This document shows positions 53,678-62,394 of a stretch of DNA of 64,000 nucleotides, in pieces. Location: assembly GCA_016190245.1 (NCBI GenBank), contig JACPQY010000060.1, forward strand, positions 112,443-176,442. Direction: 5' to 3'. This stretch comes from Nitrospirota bacterium. Its GTDB lineage: Bacteria > JACPQY01. The notes under the pieces are model-generated. The model ran no database searches, was not told where the DNA came from, and worked only from the letters and a program-made list of their open reading frames with translations. Made by a program: the position numbers and the translations under genes. Every line of letters starts with the position of its first letter. Within the stretch, counting starts at the first letter, position 1.

Positions 53678-53786
53678 AGGGGCGTCGGCCTTGGTCCATG
53701 AACAACGCCGGATTCCCGAGCCAGGGGAGGGCACCTGTGCCTACGGAATAAGGAGAGACTACAGCGGCCGCGAAGGGTCTTGACGA

Positions 53787-56570
53787 CTACTTCACCTTCG
53801 ACAACTTCAGATCCGCCCTCGGTCCCAGGACCTCCAGTCCCGGGAGCAGTTGCGGCGTCTGGTCGCGGTTCTGGCGGCGGGCGATCTTCTGGACGTTCGG
53901 CTTGAGGTAATCGTACGCCTCGCCGACCGTCACCCAGCCGTCGCCGTCCTTGTCCGCCGCGCCGCGCAAACCCTTGAGGAAAAAATACGTGAACAGCCCA
54001 TGACTTCCCCCCTCATACGAGCCGGAGATCTCGCTCCCGGAGGCGGCCGTGAGAGCCACAATCTTGGAGGAGGGCGGAAGGGCCGAGTCCACTTTCGTCA
54101 CCAGCGGCCTCGCCCCTTTGGCGAGGACGGAACGCCCGCCGGCGCCGGAAAAACAGGAGTCCATCGCCACGATCACCTCCTTCGCAGGCAATTTCGAGAG
54201 CGCCGCGTAGAAGTCTTTGAGCGCCAATCCCGTGGTCTCCAGGAAGTTCGGGTCGCCATCGTAGGGCACCAGGTAGCCCCCGCCGGAGGCGGGGTCCGGC
54301 GCGCCGTGACCGGCGTAGAAGACGAGCAGCCTCGAATGCGCGTCCGTGTTCTTCGGCAACCACTCGTTCAGGTACTTCTGAATGCCGGACTTGGTGGCCT
54401 GAAGGCCGGTCAGTGCGATCACGTTTTCTTCCGGAAACCCCATGGACCTCACCAGGTATTTCTGGAGCGTCTTTGCGTCCCGCTCGGCAAAGTCCACCGC
54501 CGGCAGGCCGGGGTAGCGTTCGATCGCGATGAGCAGCGCAAAGGACTTCTCATCGCGCCTGGCCCGGCCGGAAGGAGGCTCGTCCACGGAGAGGTCGGCA
54601 GCCGGCTCGAGGGTCTCGAGGGTTTGCGGCGCGGAGTAGCGGATATCCAGGGAGGCCACCGGGCCTGCGGCGGCCCCGCCATCGGCGGGGTCAATCCGCA
54701 CCTGCGCCAACGATCGCTTGAGGGTCTCCTTGGTCGGAAGGGCGGCGTACGCCCGAGCGCTCACCTCGATCTCGGCCTGCGCGAAGGAAATCCGTCCACT
54801 GTCATCCAACGCGAAGCGGATCCTCGGAACGCCCTGCTTGAGATCCCGGTCGAACGCCTCAGCCCGGTCGTTCGCAACCCCCTCTTTCAGGACGAGATTC
54901 AACTGGAAGTCACCGGCGCGCTTGCCGGTGGGCTTCACCACACATGAAAAAAGACCCCGGTCGGGGTCGTACTGTGTCTCGGCGATCGCCGGCTCGCCGA
55001 ACACCGAATAGAGGGCGTTCTTGAGGGCCTCGGCCCTGAGCGCGGCCGGTGCCGGCCGAAGAAGCCGCCGGCTGTAGGCATCCGTCTCGGACTGATAATC
55101 GGCTTTCGCGCGGGCCACCCTTTCCCGGAAGTCGGCCGTCTTCTCGTACTTGCCTTGAGTCAGAACCGGAGGAACCGGCTTGCCTCCCGCAGACCCCTCA
55201 GCAAGCCGGCGGAGCTCATCCGCAAAGAGCTTCGAAAAAAGCTCAAAGCCGGTGAGGCCCTTATCAGCATTAACAACCGGCAATTGCCAGAGCTTGAGCG
55301 TATTGTCATCGCTTCCGGATAGGGCATAGCGGCCGTCCGGGGAAAAGGCGACAGAATTCACTGTGCCACTACGGAACACGTCACCATGGCCCTTGAACGT
55401 CCGCACCAAGTTTCCGGATCCCACGTCCCATAGCTTGAGCGTCTTGTCATCGCTCCCGGACAGGGCATAGCCTCCGTCCGGGGAGAAGGCGACGGACCGT
55501 ACCGTATCCCCGTACCCCTTGAACGTCCGCAGCAAGTTGCCCGATTCCACGTCCCAGAGCTTGAGTGTGTTGTCATAGCTTCCCGAAAGGGCGGTGCGCC
55601 CGTCCGGGGAGAAGGCGACGGAATTCACTATGCCACTACGGAACACGTCACCATGGCCCTTGAACGTCCGCAGCAAGTTGCCCGATTCCACGTCCCAGAG
55701 CTTGAGCGTCTTGTCATCGCTCCCGGACAGGGCATAGCGCCCGTCCGGGGAGAAGGCGACGGAGTAGACAGTGCTACCATGGCCCTTGAACGTCCTGAGC
55801 CCGTCTTCGCGGGAAGGACGCAAATCGGTCGCTTCGTAGACAGCGCTGCCATGGCCCTTGAACGTCCGCACCAAGTTGCCCGATCCCATGTCCCAGAGCT
55901 TGAGCGTCTTGTCATCGCTCCCGGATAGGGCATAGCGCCCGTCCGGGGAGAAGGCGACGGACCGTACCGTATCCCCGTGCCCCTTGAACGTTCGCACCAG
56001 GTTGCCGGTTCCTACGTCCCAGAGCTTGAGCGTCCAGTCCCAGCCTCCCGACAGGGCGGTGCGCCCGTCCGGGGAGAAGGCGACGGAGTAGACAGCGCTA
56101 CCATGGCTCTTGAACGTCCGCACCAAGTTGCCCGATCCCACGTCCCAGAGCTTGAGCGTATTGTCATCGCTCCCGGATAGGGCATAGCGCCCGTCCGGGG
56201 AGAAGGCGACGGACCGTACCGAATCCCCGTGCCCCTTGAATGTTCGTTCTTCCCGGAACAAGTCGTGATCGTCGGCCCCCGGCTCCCAGGTGATGCCCGC
56301 CACGCGATCGGTGGGCAGGCCCTGACCCTCCCCCGTCAAGGGGGAGGGGATTCTATCTTCTGTCCCTTCCCCCCCGGAGGGGGAATCCGCCCGTGGCGGA
56401 GAGGATGGGGGGGATCCCCCGGTTTCTCTCTCAATCTCCTCATCCGCCTGCCGCGCCCTCTGTCGCGTTTCATCGAGGACGGGCCTCGGCTGCGCGCAAC
56501 CCGCAGCGACGGTGGCCGCCGAAATCAAGAGTGCGAAGAAGAACGCCGGTACTGCGCATTCCCCCCCCAC
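53787..56570 (-). CDS. WD40-caspase (peptidase C14) lipoprotein
   Basis: About 927 residues from GTG 56570, preceded by GGAGGG; a longer frame to 56783 runs through the DUF2283 gene and is rejected. A lipoprotein-like signal (PAFFFALLISAATVAAGC) is followed by a low-complexity segment, then WD40 repeats (about residues 105-435, seven whole units and one broken), an unassigned middle domain, and a C-terminal caspase-like domain with VFYAGHGAPD (catalytic His) and AMDSCFSGAGGRS (catalytic Cys). Such metacaspase-type proteases cut after basic residues and occur in bacterial stress or immunity systems. It is the last gene of a four-gene unit. Confidence 0.88.
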   Translation of the reverse strand: MGGECAVPAFFFALLISAATVAAGCAQPRPVLDETRQRARQADEEIERETGGSPPSSPPRADSPSGGEGTEDRIPSPLTGEGQGLPTDRVAGITWEPGADDHDLFREERTFKGHGDSVRSVAFSPDGRYALSGSDDNTLKLWDVGSGNLVRTFKSHGSAVYSVAFSPDGRTALSGGWDWTLKLWDVGTGNLVRTFKGHGDTVRSVAFSPDGRYALSGSDDKTLKLWDMGSGNLVRTFKGHGSAVYEATDLRPSREDGLRTFKGHGSTVYSVAFSPDGRYALSGSDDKTLKLWDVESGNLLRTFKGHGDVFRSGIVNSVAFSPDGRTALSGSYDNTLKLWDVESGNLLRTFKGYGDTVRSVAFSPDGGYALSGSDDKTLKLWDVGSGNLVRTFKGHGDVFRSGTVNSVAFSPDGRYALSGSDDNTLKLWQLPVVNADKGLTGFELFSKLFADELRRLAEGSAGGKPVPPVLTQGKYEKTADFRERVARAKADYQSETDAYSRRLLRPAPAALRAEALKNALYSVFGEPAIAETQYDPDRGLFSCVVKPTGKRAGDFQLNLVLKEGVANDRAEAFDRDLKQGVPRIRFALDDSGRISFAQAEIEVSARAYAALPTKETLKRSLAQVRIDPADGGAAAGPVASLDIRYSAPQTLETLEPAADLSVDEPPSGRARRDEKSFALLIAIERYPGLPAVDFAERDAKTLQKYLVRSMGFPEENVIALTGLQATKSGIQKYLNEWLPKNTDAHSRLLVFYAGHGAPDPASGGGYLVPYDGDPNFLETTGLALKDFYAALSKLPAKEVIVAMDSCFSGAGGRSVLAKGARPLVTKVDSALPPSSKIVALTAASGSEISGSYEGGSHGLFTYFFLKGLRGAADKDGDGWVTVGEAYDYLKPNVQKIARRQNRDQTPQLLPGLEVLGPRADLKLSKVK
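55275..56250 (-). repeat. Tandem WD40-coding repeats, nearly identical
   Basis: About 126-base units each encode TFKGHGD-x-VRSVAFSPDGRYALSGSDDN followed by TLKLWDVGSGNLVR. Seven units are whole; one, near 55790-55850, is cut short after TFKGHGSAVY and continues as EATDLRPSREDGL. Two units carry an extra VFRSG insertion. The near identity at base level implies recent duplication or gene conversion. Confidence 0.85.
56330..56415. repeat. Palindromic G/C-rich repeat inside the caspase gene
   Basis: CCTCCCCC/GGGGGAGG and TCCGCC-CGT-GGCGGA (56386-56400) lie in the low-complexity part of the caspase reading frame. The stretch GGGGGAATCCGCC, then GGCGGA and G-rich sequence, resembles the element at 3861-3960 in its reverse orientation. 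It encodes a Ser/Pro/Gly-rich linker. Confidence 0.6.
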
Positions 56571-56625
56571 CTTTGCCCTCCCCCTCGATGGGGGGAGGGG
56601 ATTACCGAGCGCCGTCAAACTTTCT

Positions 56626-56844
56626 CTACGAGGCGGCGAGATCAAGGGGCATCTCCACGCCGAGCGTTGCAATGTCCGACAGGGACATCCGCGTGCTTGC
56701 TTCCAAAATCTCGATTCCCAGCAAGCTGCCATCCTTCCCGATGTCCAGGACAATCCCCTCCTCAACCTCCTTGTTACGGGCAAATTCGCCCTCTTTCAGG
56801 GTGATATATGCGGCATCGGCCTTGGTGTCGTAGCTGATTTTCAT
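56626..56844 (-). CDS. DUF2283 protein, probable antitoxin-like partner
   Basis: A 72-residue protein from ATG 56844. The sequence MKISYDTKADAAYITLKEGEFARN, VEEGIVLDIGKDGSLLGIEILEAS is the DUF2283 pattern. Its start overlaps the stop of the DUF4258 gene (ATGA). DUF2283 and DUF4258 genes often occur as overlapping pairs and are thought to be toxin-antitoxin-like; no activity is established. It lies 55 bases upstream of the caspase gene. Confidence 0.88.
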   Translation of the reverse strand: MKISYDTKADAAYITLKEGEFARNKEVEEGIVLDIGKDGSLLGIEILEASTRMSLSDIATLGVEMPLDLAAS

Positions 56845-57062
56845 GCTTCCCCCCACATGGCGGTGATGATAACACGGCCGTCATTTTCCTCAACGTAGAC
56901 CACCTTCAGGACTCGATTTCCGAACTCCCTGTATGCAAGCGTGCGGTCTTGGTAACCATGACCCCGGCGGTCCGGCTGCGTAGGCGCCTCACGTATCATT
57001 TCTTCAGAGATTCCACGTTTCCTGCACCTAAGTCGGGCGTGCTGAGTCAGGAACAGTTTCAT
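56841..57062 (-). CDS. DUF4258 protein, probable toxin-like partner
   Basis: A 73-residue protein: LTQHARLRCRKRGISEEMIREA, then RTLAYREFGNRVLKVVYVEENDGRVIITAMW. This fits DUF4258, small basic proteins with a RelE-like outline. It is coupled to DUF2283 by an ATGA overlap and starts 18 bases after the DUF4384 lipoprotein gene on the same strand. A ribonuclease role is inference only. Confidence 0.87.
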   Translation of the reverse strand: MKLFLTQHARLRCRKRGISEEMIREAPTQPDRRGHGYQDRTLAYREFGNRVLKVVYVEENDGRVIITAMWGEA

Positions 57063-57080
57063 AGAAACAACCTACCGCCC

Positions 57081-58265
57081 TCACTTCGCGCGGATAACGA
57101 AAGCGGCGCTGTCCTCGGCCCACTCGACGTCCTCCGCCACCAATTGTCTGAACCATTCACCCAGCTTGCCCGGGCGCGAAGCGTAGGATTCCCGGTGCGC
57201 CGCTTCAGCGGAGGGCGCCGCGGTGCCGTCCTGAAAGAGATGATCCATTCGCGTCTTGAAGGCCACGACGCGCAGCACCTCCGCAGAAACGGGTTCGCCC
57301 GGCGGCAATTCGGCTTTCAAGCGGATGCCCATGTTTCGCAACCGCAAATCCGGATAGGTGATGGAACGGGACGGTGTCGTGCAATTCTCAGGGGCATGCG
57401 CATTCGGAAAGACGAGCGCCCAATCGCCCTCCTGGGCCACGTTCAGCAGGTAGACGCAGGCCTCGCGCGTGACGGTGATCGTGGCAATGGCGTCGTCGCC
57501 GTTCACGAAGTTCTGCTTGTTCAGATCCAGCATCACGCGAAAGCCCTTGTCCATCCGATCCGGCCGGCGCGCGATGCAGGCTCGGAGCCGCACCACGTAT
57601 TGCATCCGGCCCCCGGAAATCGCCACGGGCTTCGCCTCCAGGATTTCCTCGCCGAGGATCAGTCCGGATTGAGTGCTGGAAATGAGACTCTCGACCAGCA
57701 CCTGCTGCCCAGCCAGCCCCTCCTGCTCGAAGATCGCGTCGCGCGCTCGAATCTCGTAGCCCAGGACGTCCTTGATCGCCTGCTTTCTTGCCAGGGCCAT
57801 GGCCCTTCCCCTGGCCTGATAGGGAGTATCCTGCTCCCCGAAATCGACCGTGCCCTCGGCCTCCTTGCTGAGGCAGGGTTCCGATTTGGAAGATTTGGGC
57901 GCGGGCGGCGCCATGGGAGCCGGGATGGGAGGCTGCCGCGGGGTGGTACCCTCCGCGGCCATCCGTGGCGCTCCCGCCTTCGCGAAGCCCGCTTCGGCGG
58001 GCGAAGGAAGGCCGGGTACCGTTTGCCTTCCCGGCACGGCCGATTCCTGGGGTGATGTACTCGCAGGGGCTTTCCCGTTTCCCGCTTCCACTCTCCGATC
58101 AAGATCTCGATCGGCCGCGCTTGCCCCTTGACGAACTTCCTGGTGTTCCGGTTTCGGCCCGCTTGAAGCGCAGCCTCCCGGGAGAAACAAGACGATGGAT
58201 ACGACCCAGGCGAGAGGGCAACGCGTCCGACAATCCTTCCGGAGATCCTTCGTAGAGCGGTGCAT
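57081..58265 (-). CDS. DUF4384 lipoprotein
   Basis: About 394 residues from ATG 58265; another ATG at 58292 lies between the -35 and -10 boxes of the predicted promoter. A signal region ends VVSIVLFLPGGCASS, then a long Pro/Ala-rich linker, a domain with ARGRAMALARKQAIKDVLGYEIRA resembling the N-terminal part of FlgT/LPP20-type proteins, and a C-terminal DUF4384 domain (GFRVMLDLNKQNFVNGDDAIATITV, VYLLNVAQEGDWALVFPN). DUF4384 is often fused to caspase domains in other bacteria, which fits the caspase gene three genes downstream. The linker is partly encoded by a GC palindrome. Confidence 0.83.
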   Translation of the reverse strand: MHRSTKDLRKDCRTRCPLAWVVSIVLFLPGGCASSGPKPEHQEVRQGASAADRDLDRRVEAGNGKAPASTSPQESAVPGRQTVPGLPSPAEAGFAKAGAPRMAAEGTTPRQPPIPAPMAPPAPKSSKSEPCLSKEAEGTVDFGEQDTPYQARGRAMALARKQAIKDVLGYEIRARDAIFEQEGLAGQQVLVESLISSTQSGLILGEEILEAKPVAISGGRMQYVVRLRACIARRPDRMDKGFRVMLDLNKQNFVNGDDAIATITVTREACVYLLNVAQEGDWALVFPNAHAPENCTTPSRSITYPDLRLRNMGIRLKAELPPGEPVSAEVLRVVAFKTRMDHLFQDGTAAPSAEAAHRESYASRPGKLGEWFRQLVAEDVEWAEDSAAFVIRAK

Positions 58266-58277
58266 GCCGCCGTCCGG

Positions 58278-58306
58278 AGTAAACCCACTCATCTTGGGTT
58301 TGTCAA
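58278..58306 (-). promoter_or_regulatory. Promoter of the DUF4384-caspase unit
   Basis: Minus-strand TTGACA (58301-58306), a 17-base spacer and TTTACT (58278-58283), ending 13 bases before the chosen ATG at 58265. It is divergent from the rpsF promoter about 60 bases away. Confidence 0.6.
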
Positions 58307-58361
58307 TTCTCCGGCGGGACGGCCTCCGGTGGCGGCTCGGTGAGGCCCGCCCCAAACGGGG

Positions 58362-58390
58362 TTGACACTGCCGGTCCGTGCTGCTACAGA
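58362..58390 (+). promoter_or_regulatory. Promoter of the rpsF operon
   Basis: TTGACA (58362-58367), a 17-base spacer and TACAGA (58385-58390). The -35 is perfect and the -10 weak. The leader to the GTG at 58398 would be only a base or two. Confidence 0.5.
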
Positions 58391-58397
58391 AGAGGGC

Positions 58398-58763
58398 GTG
58401 AGTAACGGTCTCTACGAGACGATGATGATCATGGACCCGCACACCCCCGAGGGTGAAGGCAAGGCCGTGGACCGCGTCCGCCGCCTGCTCACGCGCCCGG
58501 AGGGGTCGAAGATTCTCAAGGAAGAGGACTGGGGCGTCCGGGAGTTGAGCTATCGCATCGGTCGGGTCGAGAAGGGCCGGTACTGGATCATCGTGCACGA
58601 GGCGCCCCCGGACGTCATGGCGGCGCTGCGGGCCGATCTGAAACTGGTCGAGGGCGTGGTGCGCTTCCTCACACTCAGGTTGGATGAGAAGGCCTGGGCG
58701 CGCCGCCAGGCCGCTCCGGCGAGCACTGGTGAGCGGCCCGTCGAGGCGCCGGCGGCGGCCTAA
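58398..58763 (+). CDS. rpsF: 30S ribosomal protein S6
   Basis: A 121-residue protein from GTG 58398 with AGAGGG before it (VSNGLYETMMIMDP); a TTG at 58362 lies in the promoter. The S6 fold is clear in LYETMMIMDPHTPEGEGKAVDRVRRLLT and GVRELSYRIGRVEKGRYWIIVHEAPPDVMAALRADLKLVEGVVRFLTLRLDE. It binds S18 on the 30S platform. An Ala/Pro-rich tail follows. It opens the rpsF-ssb-rpsR operon, spaced 3 bases from ssb. Confidence 0.95.
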   Translation: MSNGLYETMMIMDPHTPEGEGKAVDRVRRLLTRPEGSKILKEEDWGVRELSYRIGRVEKGRYWIIVHEAPPDVMAALRADLKLVEGVVRFLTLRLDEKAWARRQAAPASTGERPVEAPAAA

Positions 58764-58766
58764 GGC

Positions 58767-59216
58767 GTGGCGAGCTACAGCAAGGTGATCCTGATAGGCA
58801 ACCTCACCCGTGCGCCCGAGCTGCGGTTCTCGGCGGGCGGGACGGCTGTGGCCAAGCTCGGCGTGGCGGTGAACCACCGCTTCAAGAAAAACGATCAGAC
58901 CGTGGATGAGGCAAGCTTCTTCGACGTGGTCGTCTTCGGCAAGCAGGCGGAAGTGTGCTCCGAGTATCTGGGCAAGGGCCGCAGCGTTCTCGTCGAGGGC
59001 CGCCTGCGCCAGCAACGGTGGGAGAAAGACGGGCAGAAACGTTCCAAGGTGGAGATCGTGGCGGACCGCGTCCGTTTCATGGGACCGGCTCGCGGTCAGG
59101 CAGAGGCAGGCGGGCCTCCCGCAGAAGTGCACGAGGACGAAATCGGGGCTGCTGCCGCCCCGGCGCCGCCGGTGGCGGAGGAAGAGGCCCCGGTGGACGA
59201 AGACATTCCATTCTGA
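58767..59216 (+). CDS. ssb: Single-stranded DNA-binding protein
   Basis: A 149-residue OB-fold protein from GTG 58767 (VASYSKVILIGNLTRAPELRFSAGGTAVAKLGVAVNHRF). The C-terminal acidic tip ends DEDIPF, the standard docking site for replication and repair proteins. A Pro/Ala-rich linker separates the two. It protects single strands at the fork and works with DnaB and DnaG, both encoded in this window. Confidence 0.96.
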   Translation: MASYSKVILIGNLTRAPELRFSAGGTAVAKLGVAVNHRFKKNDQTVDEASFFDVVVFGKQAEVCSEYLGKGRSVLVEGRLRQQRWEKDGQKRSKVEIVADRVRFMGPARGQAEAGGPPAEVHEDEIGAAAAPAPPVAEEEAPVDEDIPF

Positions 59217-59224
59217 GGTGAAGC

Positions 59225-59539
59225 ATGGGATTTTTTGGGCGAGGCAGGGGAAAGGGTAAGGGTCGAAAGGGCCCTCGGCGGCCGAGCGCCCGGCGGGGAA
59301 GGGGTCGGTCCTTTCGTCGCTGTCGGTTCTGCGCGGATCCCAACCTCGAGATCGACTACAAGAACGTCCACATGTTGCGCACGTTCCTGACCGAACGGTA
59401 CAAGATCGTCTCCTCGCGCCAGTCCAGGGTTTGCGTCTGGCACCAGCGCAAGCTCAACATCGCGATCCGTCGGGCCCGGATGATGGCGTTGCTGCCGTTC
59501 ACGATCAGCAACCGCCTGCCGCCCGATGTCCTCGGCTGA
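59225..59539 (+). CDS. rpsR: 30S ribosomal protein S18
   Basis: A 104-residue protein with an unusually long Arg/Lys/Gly-rich N-terminal extension (about 30 residues), then the S18 core CRFCADPNLEIDYKNVHMLRTFLTERYKI and RARMMALLPF. The two Cys in CRFC may bind zinc, as in some S18 variants. It overlaps the DUF2232 gene by 14 bases. Confidence 0.95.
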   Translation: MGFFGRGRGKGKGRKGPRRPSARRGRGRSFRRCRFCADPNLEIDYKNVHMLRTFLTERYKIVSSRQSRVCVWHQRKLNIAIRRARMMALLPFTISNRLPPDVLG

Positions 59540-60527
59540 GGCGACCCCCGCAGACGCCCGCCCGGACGATCCGGGAGGCGCGAGTCTGTTCGCGTCTCTC
59601 CTTGGAGCGGTGGCCGGGACGAGCGTGGTGTGGCTCGCAACGGCCCGCGTTCCTCTGGCGCTCAAACCGGCCCTCGCGTGCCTCGTTCCGGTGATCGTCC
59701 TCCAGGCCGCGCGCGCCGCGGGCCGCTTCGACGTCGCCCCCCTCTCCGTGCTGGCCGCGTGCGCGGTGGTGGCCGCGCTGGACGGACCGCTTCCCGGGGT
59801 CGGCCTGGCCCTCACGCTCGGTCTCCTCTCGGTGTTCCTCGCCCGGGCCATCCTCCGCCGCAGCGCGCCGCCTGATGCACTCTGGCTCGCGGTGGCCGGG
59901 GTGACCTTCATTCACGCCGTCGCGTGGATCGGCCTCTCCGCTGCGTCCTGGGCGGGGCTTCCGATCGGCCCGGAGGCCATCGCCCGACTCTGGCCCGATG
60001 CCCCGGCGGAGCCGGCCGAGTGGATGCCGCCCCTCGGGCTCGAACCCGGACCTTGGAGCGCGGATCGGCAGCGTGTGCTGGCGGAGGTACTGAAAAAGTT
60101 CGGGCCGGCCCTCGCCGTGGTGGACCTGGCGGTGGTCGGGGGAATTGCGCTCAGACTGACGCAGGCCCTGGGCGCTCTTCGTCTCGGACCGCCGGGACTT
60201 TCCTGGGTGCCGGGGGAGTGGCGCGCCCCCTCGCTGGCTCTGTGGGGTTTCATCATCGCGGGCGGACTCGTTGGGCTGGGACCCGATCAGGCCCGGGACG
60301 CCGCGTGGAACGGCGTGGCCCTTCTCCTCTTCGTCTTCCTCCTCCAGGGGATTTCCATCGTCGCCTTCTACCTGCGCAAGGTCGGCGTGCCGCCCCTCGT
60401 GCGCGGGCTGGTGGTGGTGCTCCTCGTGCTCCAGCTTCCCCTGGCCGCGGCGCTGGCGCTTCTCGGACTTTTCGACTATTGGTTGGACGTGCGGCGTTTC
60501 GGCCGCGTTCAGGAACCGGAGGCATGA
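59526..60527 (+). CDS. DUF2232 membrane protein
   Basis: A 333-residue protein with about eight hydrophobic segments and an ending LLGLFDYWLDVRRFGR that fits the DUF2232 (YybS-like) family. The gene lies between rpsR and rplI in many deltaproteobacteria. The function is unknown. It overlaps rpsR by 14 bases, so it is translated from the same message. Confidence 0.88.
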   Translation: MSSAEATPADARPDDPGGASLFASLLGAVAGTSVVWLATARVPLALKPALACLVPVIVLQAARAAGRFDVAPLSVLAACAVVAALDGPLPGVGLALTLGLLSVFLARAILRRSAPPDALWLAVAGVTFIHAVAWIGLSAASWAGLPIGPEAIARLWPDAPAEPAEWMPPLGLEPGPWSADRQRVLAEVLKKFGPALAVVDLAVVGGIALRLTQALGALRLGPPGLSWVPGEWRAPSLALWGFIIAGGLVGLGPDQARDAAWNGVALLLFVFLLQGISIVAFYLRKVGVPPLVRGLVVVLLVLQLPLAAALALLGLFDYWLDVRRFGRVQEPEA

Positions 60528-60543
60528 CCCAAGGGAGGATCGC

Positions 60544-60987
60544 ATGGAAGTCATCCTGCAGCAGTTCGTTGAGAACCTGGGAAAACCCGGCGACGTCGTA
60601 AAGGTGCGCGCGGGCTTCGCCCGCAACTACCTCATCCCGCGCGGCTTGGCTGCGCCGGCGACCCCGAAGCACGTCCGCAAGATGCAGCACGTCCGCCGCG
60701 GCATCGAATCCGCCGCAAAGAAAGCCTTGGAGGCCGCGCGCGCCCTTGCGGCCAAGATCGGGGAGAAACCGATCCCGCTGAAGGTCAAGGTGGGCGAGCA
60801 GGGCAAGCTGTACGGATCCGTGACGGTACGCGACATCGAAGAGGCGCTCGGCGCGGGCGGGATCACCGTGGACCGCCGCGCCATCCATCTGCCCGAGCCC
60901 ATCAAAGCCCTTGGCGATCAAACGGTCGAAATCCGCCTGCACCCTGAAGTGACCGCCCGGGCCACGATCTCCGTCGTCGCCCAGTAG
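60544..60987 (+). CDS. rplI: 50S ribosomal protein L9
   Basis: A 147-residue protein from ATG 60544 with GGGAGG before it. The N-terminal RNA-binding part has the signature GDVVKVRAGFARNYLIPRGLA, followed by the long connecting helix and the C-terminal domain (GSVTVRDIEEAL, VTARATISVVAQ). It limits frameshifting on the ribosome. It precedes dnaB by 23 bases. Confidence 0.95.
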   Translation: MEVILQQFVENLGKPGDVVKVRAGFARNYLIPRGLAAPATPKHVRKMQHVRRGIESAAKKALEAARALAAKIGEKPIPLKVKVGEQGKLYGSVTVRDIEEALGAGGITVDRRAIHLPEPIKALGDQTVEIRLHPEVTARATISVVAQ

Positions 60988-61010
60988 CCCCGTCAGGGAC
61001 CTCCGTCCGA

Positions 61011-62375
61011 ATGGATCCGAACGCCGGGCAGCCCTCCGTCCCTCAGAGCCGCGAGGCCGAGGCGATGGTGCTGGGAGCCATCCTCAAGAGCGCGGATCTG
61101 TTCTATCGTGTGCAAGACCTTCTCAAGGCGGACGACTTCTACTCCGCCGCCCACATGAGGGTCTTCGAGACCATCTGCGAAATGATGGACCGGACCCGGG
61201 AGATCGATTACTTCACCCTGAGCGAGGCGCTCAAACGCAAAGGGATCCTCGAAGAAGTGGGCGGGATGTCCTACATCGCCGAACTGGAAGACCTTGTGCC
61301 GGCCAAGATGAATGTCGAGGAGTACGCGCGGATCATCCGAGAAAAGGCCGTGCTTCGGAGGGTGATCGACACGGTTACGCGAGTCCTTCAGCAGGCCCAC
61401 GGGGAAGTGGAGGACGTGGAAAAGTTCGTGGACGAGACGGAACAGCTCATTTTCCGAGTGACGCAGAACGACCTCCACGCCCGGACCAAGCCGATGAAGG
61501 ACCTCGTCAAGGACTACCTGAAGAAGCTCGAGACGGTCTCGAAAGACCCGGCGAGCCTGCAGGGCATCCCCAGCGGGTTCGCCGATCTGGATCACCTGAC
61601 GCACGGCTTCCAGCCCGGGGACCTTATTATTGTGGCGGGGCGCCCTTCGATGGGGAAGACGAGCTTCTGCCTCAACATGGCCGCGCACGCGGCCTTCCGC
61701 GCCCGCCGGCCGGTGATGGTGTTCACCCTCGAGATGTCGGCGGAACTCCTCGTCATGCGGCTGTTCTCTTCCGAGGCGCGCGTGAATTCCATGGACCTCA
61801 GGCGGGCGCTCATCCCTCCGGAGGCGTGGGAGAAGCTGGCCGGTGTGGCGGGGCGCATCGCGCAAAGCCCGATGGAAATCGAGGACTCCGGCCATCTCAA
61901 CGTGCGCGAGATCCGCTCGCGCTGCCGCCGTCTGAGAGCCGAGAAGAGGCTGGACCTCATTCTCATCGACTACCTCCAGCTCCTCGGCGGGACCGGCGCG
62001 CCGGGCCGGGGGGGGCGAACGTCGGACCGGGAACGTGAGGTGGCGGAGATCTCGCGATCGCTGAAGACGCTGGCGAAGGAATTAGAGGTGCCGTGCGTGG
62101 CCGTCTCCCAACTCAACCGCCAGGTGGAGCAGCGCGAGAAGAAGAAACCGCAGCTCGCCGACCTGCGCGAGAGCGGCGCCATCGAGCAGGATGCGGACCT
62201 GATCCTTTTCCTCTATCGGCCCGGCTACTACAAGGAGACGCCGGACCCCCACGACAGGACAGTGGAGTTGGGCGTCGGGAAGAACCGTAACGGCCCGACG
62301 GGCGAGATCGAGCTGGCCTTTTTCCCGGAGTTCAATCGCTTCGAAAGCAAGGCGCAGGAGACCGAGGTTTTCTAG
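61011..62375 (+). CDS. dnaB: Replicative DNA helicase DnaB
   Basis: A 454-residue hexameric helicase. The N-terminal domain (PQSREAEAMVLGAILKSAD) is followed by the RecA-like motor with Walker A GRPSMGKTSFCLNMA, Walker B DLILIDYLQLLGG, VSQLNRQVEQREKKKPQLADLRESGAIEQDADLILFL (in part), and the arginine-finger region GKNRNGPTG. It unwinds DNA at the fork. It has no intein. It closes the rpsF operon. Confidence 0.96.
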   Translation: MDPNAGQPSVPQSREAEAMVLGAILKSADLFYRVQDLLKADDFYSAAHMRVFETICEMMDRTREIDYFTLSEALKRKGILEEVGGMSYIAELEDLVPAKMNVEEYARIIREKAVLRRVIDTVTRVLQQAHGEVEDVEKFVDETEQLIFRVTQNDLHARTKPMKDLVKDYLKKLETVSKDPASLQGIPSGFADLDHLTHGFQPGDLIIVAGRPSMGKTSFCLNMAAHAAFRARRPVMVFTLEMSAELLVMRLFSSEARVNSMDLRRALIPPEAWEKLAGVAGRIAQSPMEIEDSGHLNVREIRSRCRRLRAEKRLDLILIDYLQLLGGTGAPGRGGRTSDREREVAEISRSLKTLAKELEVPCVAVSQLNRQVEQREKKKPQLADLRESGAIEQDADLILFLYRPGYYKETPDPHDRTVELGVGKNRNGPTGEIELAFFPEFNRFESKAQETEVF

Positions 62376-62394
62376 GAACGCCGGGTAGAACAGC

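Noticed and set aside
55275-56250. CRISPR-like array
   Set aside because: The regular repeats are WD40 codons read through in one frame, with no unique spacers.
53787-56783. Starting the caspase gene at 56783
   Set aside because: It would overlap the DUF2283 gene and put the signal peptide about 75 residues inside the protein; GTG 56570 has a ribosome site and direct signal peptide.
57081-59132. Reading the DUF4384 gene as a 683-residue protein
   Set aside because: The extra N-terminus would run antisense through rpsF and ssb; a promoter and signal peptide mark a start near 58265.
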